From: Flabesymbios commensalis
Lineage: Eukaryota; Annelida; Polychaeta; Terebellida; Flabelligeridae
Reading direction: 5' to 3'
NCBI GenBank assembly: GCA_964017125.1
Contig: OZ024907.1
Location: 21,274,052-21,338,051 of the forward strand
DNA: 64,000 bases
A model generated the notes under the pieces. It did not search any database and was not told where the DNA came from. It worked only from the letters and a program-made list of their open reading frames with translations. This document shows positions 39,701-45,700 of this stretch, piece after piece (within the stretch, counting starts at the first letter, position 1; each line of letters opens with the position of its first letter). Position numbers and translations under genes: made by a program.

Positions 39701-42700
39701 GCGGTTTCAATTCATAATTATTAATTTTAACAATACTAAATTAAATTGCGCTGACATGCTGTGCGTCTCCTTCGCTAACACACTGGTAGATAGTATTTGT
39801 TCATATTACCACCAAGAAACGCCCCACCCGTACATAACACAGCAATGATAGCACTCTTTGAAGCATACGGAAGATGTACCGCATGGTATAACAGGGACTG
39901 ACTGGATAGACTGCACTGTATAATCTCGATCAATAGATGTTTATCAATAGATATTTTAAACATCAGAAAAACGCCAAAGATCTGGCCATGCACTATAAGT
40001 GTTACTATATTTATAATGGTCTCAAACTCATAAAATATACAGTGAAGTAAATCGGGCATGGCTTCCTCAGCTATTTGTGTTCTCATGGAAGTGAATGTCT
40101 CTAATGCGCTGAATCAGCTGGGATTTGATCAGAGATTATCAAAATATTTTAGCCCTATGAGGGTGGAGCCGCAAAATTTATTACAAACTAGAAGAATATA
40201 ATAAATATATTTGCAATTACTCTTTCAATTGTCTCTTTCACCTGTCTAATTTGATTTTCTTCTGCTCATTATTTATAGTAGATTGTTGTTATTTCAGTAC
40301 ACGATGACAAAAAGTGAGTTAGAGACTCGCACTCTCTGGGTGGCAGTGTGGCATAATGACACGTTTGGCAGGAATACCTTTCTGGGAGAGATCACAATGC
40401 CACTAGATTACCACAACTTTGAGGATACCACCCCAAGATGGTACCGACTCATGGACAGGGTACGTCTATTAGCAAGTTATAACATCCACTGGAAATGAAA
40501 GTGTCATATCGTCCCTTAGCAGCCGAGTGTCGTTTGTGTCACATAATTATGACGTTATGACGGCTAAGGGTCGATATTTGCTACTGAAGTGAGTGGCAAA
40601 TACACCACTTGAACTCTAGTGAACAACGTTGAGTAATATGGTTTTCCATATTACAACATGTAATATAGCAGCCAAAAAGTAGTCGAAGATGCTAGCTAAA
40701 TCATTTCAAAATTAACTGTTTTTATTAACAATAGAAAGCTCATATTTCGGTACTGTTTATACCTGTATACCATTGCTTTCACCAAATTATAACGATATCA
40801 TCAATATATTGTAATGTTAGTAAAGCTTTAACTAAAAATTAACGTCGCAGGTTAACGTTTTACAAACTATAATAACCCAGCAAACGCAACACGTTGAAAC
40901 AATGATGTTTTAATGTTGGGCCAGCGTCGCAGACGTTGGGCCAACATTAAAACATCATTGTTTCATTGAGTCGTGTTTGCTGGGAATACTCTCATTATTG
41001 CTAATATACAATAATACTATCATCAAAAGTAGAGTTTTATATCTTGCTTTGATTTATGTTTTCTTTTCATTTTTTTAACCTGCCAGTCAATGGCTAATAT
41101 AGACGAGGTAATATTAAAATGTGATTAATTCACACGTTACTTATATACAAGTATATTTGTTCATATGATTTCCACTCACATTGACCACATTACTATTCCA
41201 ATAATATCTACCCAAATTTTATTTACACTACATCTAATAAGGGTGGCATGAGGATTTTTATTGATAAAACTGGTTTGGGTATATTTGTTTCACCATTTTC
41301 GTGATAACCATCACTCACAAATCATAACACCATGACGCCCTATTTTAGCTGAGACATAACCCACCAAAAATCACTCACAAATCCTAACACCATGCAGTGA
41401 GGCTAAACAACAGAGACGCCCTAGTTTGGTTGAGACCTATCCTACCAAAAAGTTCAACAATAATCTTATCTTTCTCTAATTTTCAATAGAAAATAGTCTT
41501 TTCTAATGAAAATGGGAGAAAGTTAACAGAAGATGAATATTCAGTTTCTTAGTAAGAGATTAACCCTTTGTCCTCCAAGTTATCTTTATTAAATCGTCAC
41601 CCACTTGAAGTTGTGTATCGCTACCGCGACCCACAACTTCAAGTGGATGAAAATTACTCGTATTAGTTTAATTTGAGCCCACACATCTACAAATATTGAT
41701 GTTTAGACATTCATTTCATCTCCATTTTATAAATAACATGATTGATCAGCTAATAAAACAGATTAAAAACAATTACAGTCGCTCTTGGCGGTGAAAGGAT
41801 TATTCTTCCTTCCCCTTGGGAACTATGAAATATCTGAAACTTAAATACTGGTACATTTATACACGAACATTAATACCAATATGTGTTTTCCTTAATATTT
41901 TTTTATGATGCTAATAATAATCAAGAACGTCTACTAATCTCATGTTGACTAAAACTGGAATATCCATTTTACGCACACTCTCCATTTACTCACTATAATT
42001 GGTATATCACATCAGATATTGTTGGTTATGTAATTTGTAATAAGAGATGAGATTTGTTAGTTATTTGTATTTTATATCAAAAAGTTTAAAACTTAAGACC
42101 AGAAAATTCACTAGTCAGTAGGCTACATGTATTATGTTGCACAGTATATACAAACGAGAAGGTAAAATGCCATGCTTAATTGCTATTATCATGTTGATTG
42201 TAACTGAAATCATGGAAAAAGAAACTAATGATTGTAAGTTAAACCTTGTAAACGATTTAAGTATGTTAACTGCAACATCGCTAGTATCAGCTGAAATTCA
42301 CTAATCCATGTATTATTAATATCCCTGTAACTGCCGGCGACGTTTTATAGCGCATAACATTATTTATTGAAATTTATTAACAAACATTTTTTTTCAGTAA
42401 TTATTTCGAAAATTATTTTTCAAGGTGATAATCAGTAAATTCTTTAAGAGCTCGTTTGTTTCATTTCTATGTCATTTCCGTTGATTTATTGATCATATGT
42501 TGTTGGTGACATGTAGCCCGTTCCTCCAGAGGACGATGATATGGTAATTTGGGAATATTTATTTTTTCTATTTTTTTCGGTGTGTGTTCATTCCCAGCAA
42601 GCACAAGGCGTTCAGTCAATGCTGGCTTGATTATGGGCCAGCGTCGTAGACGGTGGGTGAACATCAAACAAGCATAAGGCTAACGTCACATGTTTATGGG

Positions 42701-45700
42701 TTGTTGCTTTATTATCCGATATATTTATTGTTCAAGCTAATATTACTCCCCTGCATGATTATGTTGTTGTTTACTCCCTGTGTTACGTTTTCATGTTGGT
42801 TTGAAATTGTGGTAATTCGTTTGTTGTGAGGCTATTGAAATGTGTGGGGAAATATCTTTATGTTCAATATGGTTCCACCATCCATTTACCTGAATCTCCC
42901 ACCAATGTGTATAATGGATCTCGTGGAAGGGAAGCTTAATGGAAATTATTAACTAGAGATGTTACCCAACAAACACGATACATTCAGCCCAATGTTATTT
43001 TAAAGTTGGGGCAGTGTCGCAGACTCTTGCCCAACATTATCCCAATTTTGGGTGAATGTATCGTGTGTGTTGGGTAGAAATTGCTGAAAAATTCGGTACA
43101 GTATAAATTTGGTTAGATAATACATGCAATTAATTTTCATTGATTTTTTTTTAAATAATCAATTTTTGACGAGTAATACACAAATTGTAGGGTTTGCAAT
43201 AGAGGGGAATTATAAATCTATGACACTTACTGGTACAGGATGAACGATGTGGAATTCTGAAACTAAACGCAAATAGCAAATCTAATACAATTAGCAGAGG
43301 TATATTGTCCATTGCATTCCTGCACGTTCGTGGCACATCGGTTACCCAGATCTGTGTTTTAATGTTGTGAAATTGTGTCATTGTCATGCACATGCAAAAC
43401 TACGCCAGACCTTTAACCCTTACAGCGCGGGGACCGACTTTAGTCGTCAAAATCTGACGTCTGTAGACGTCAGATTCTGACGGCTAAAGTCGATCCCCGC
43501 ACTGTAAAAGTAAAATTATTTCTAATGGCCGTAGACCCATAACATAGGTATTCAAATGAACCGGAAAGAGCCAGCTAAGACATTTATGATTTCAAATTGA
43601 AAAAACCCTTTGGTTTCCACGGTTTTCATAAAAACATTCAGAGCTTTAAGGGTTAACCATTCTAGTATAATGACGTAATTAGTTGGATCGTTTACTTACA
43701 AGATACCCCAAGTTCACTAATACTATGATTCACGCAATATGTCTCCCATTTGTCCCAGGCGTAGGTTGCAACAAAATCAATCATTACAGTTGAAATAAAG
43801 ATATTTCTGTCTGGTTCGTTATATTTTTTATTACTAGCTATTACTTGCTCGATGTTCAGAAGCGTATTTCGTTTTCTTTGCATAAATCGTAGTAATGTTT
43901 TTTTTATAAATAGCGTATTGTCTGTGTGACAGTGTCAAATGATGAACAATTATCCACAATATTCTTATGTATTATTGGAATTTTTGTACTAACAAAGCTG
44001 TATTTTAATCGTGTGACATTTATTCAAAAGTGTGTAATTTAATAACTATAACAACTTTATGCCATTCATATTTTTATAATTACTTCTGAACATGTTCACA
44101 GAATCCCAGTCCTTTATCTCTGCTGACATACAAAGGTGACCTTGTGGTGTCCCTCAAGTTCGTTACCCCTGACAACGTGATGAATAAGAAGAAGCCCACT
44201 CAGAACGGTCAGCTGCATGTGCTGGTCAAACAGGCGCGTAATCTGACAGCTGTACGCGCTAACGGCTCATCAGATCCTTTCTGCAAAGGGTAAGACAAAG
44301 TACAATAGCTGTTTGGACGGTGATGCATTCATTTGAGGCCCGACTTGGGAAACTTGAGACCTATCAGGGTCATTTGATACCGAGGCTTAGCCTCGGTATC
44401 AAATAACCCTGATAGCTCTGAAATTGTACAATAAGGGACCCACATTAACACATTCTCCGACCAAACACATGTTATTATCATTACATTATATAACGCTGAC
44501 ATTCACCACATATATTTATTCTTGGTGACAGTTCAATCTGTAAATATCCGCCAAGGCCTTCCATGAAATTATACTCCATCGAAGAGCTTCTGTGTTTTTA
44601 TTCCCCGCCCGTAGGGGAATTGGGATTTTAGTCCCGCTAGGATTCTGTCCGGCCTCCAGCATCCGGCGCAAGGAAGTTATATGAGCGTACGGCGTCACGT
44701 TCTCTTGTGGACGCAAAAACTCAAAAACTACTGGTAATTTTTTTGACATTCCTAGCAAAATGGGGATGTGCAAGTGATTTTTTACAGATGCTACCAAAAT
44801 TGAAAATGGACAAAACCCAAACATACAATGAGTTCTCCTAAAAGATGGTTAAATGCTAGCACAGCATTGGGCCACAAGATGATGTTGTCGGCTCAGCGTT
44901 GAGCAGACCATCAGTGCTGCAGGTGTGTCCCCCCATGTATTGACTATAAGACACCAATTAGCGGCGATTGCTTTGATCTTACCGTCCAAGACGTGGGAAT
45001 ATGTGGTGTAAAGTGCTGTATATTGCGGACTTGTTTTGTTTACATGGCAATATACGACCTGGAAATATAACTATTTCACTATTTTCAGTTAAGATCAGTA
45101 GGTTATATAGCTTCATATAAATTAAATTTTCAAAATTGACAACATCGAAAATGTCTGATCCCAAGAGTTCCCTTTAAGGTTTTACTGAAATTCTAAATGG
45201 CCGCCATGGACAAACTTAATAATTTTTTGTGGGCGCAAAAACTGAAAAATTAAAGTCAGTGATAATTCACATTTTATAATCACATTACCCACCATCTGGA
45301 ACTGTGCAGGTTATTTTACTGAAGTTTAAAATGGGCACCACTAGTCGATTTTTTAAATATTTGCGATCGCAAAAAAAACTAATTTATGGCAGGGGATGAT
45401 ATAGGCCCCTTGTTTCAAGATGGTATGGGCGATATCATATTTAATAGCATGTGTATAAACCTCATGCATTCACTCAAAACAAGGATGGACTTGATGATGG
45501 TAATGTATGCCACACGATTCTAGAGGAGCGAACATTGTGAGCGACATGTTATCTAGTTCTTAAAACAATATACTGATAAAAAAATTAATCGTGTACCATA
45601 AAGTGTTTATGTACAAAAGAAAAGAAATAATATAGGGGCTACATTTCTAATGTGGTCACTTTTTATTTTTATCCACAGTTATTTGCTGCCAGAACGTTCG

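Noticed and set aside
39775-40086. 103-codon minus-strand open frame
   Set aside because: Lies in a SYTL intron, no known domain, no conserved-looking codon pattern.
44516-44824. 102-codon minus-strand frame
   Set aside because: Lies in a diverged repeated block within a SYTL intron; the protein resembles nothing known.
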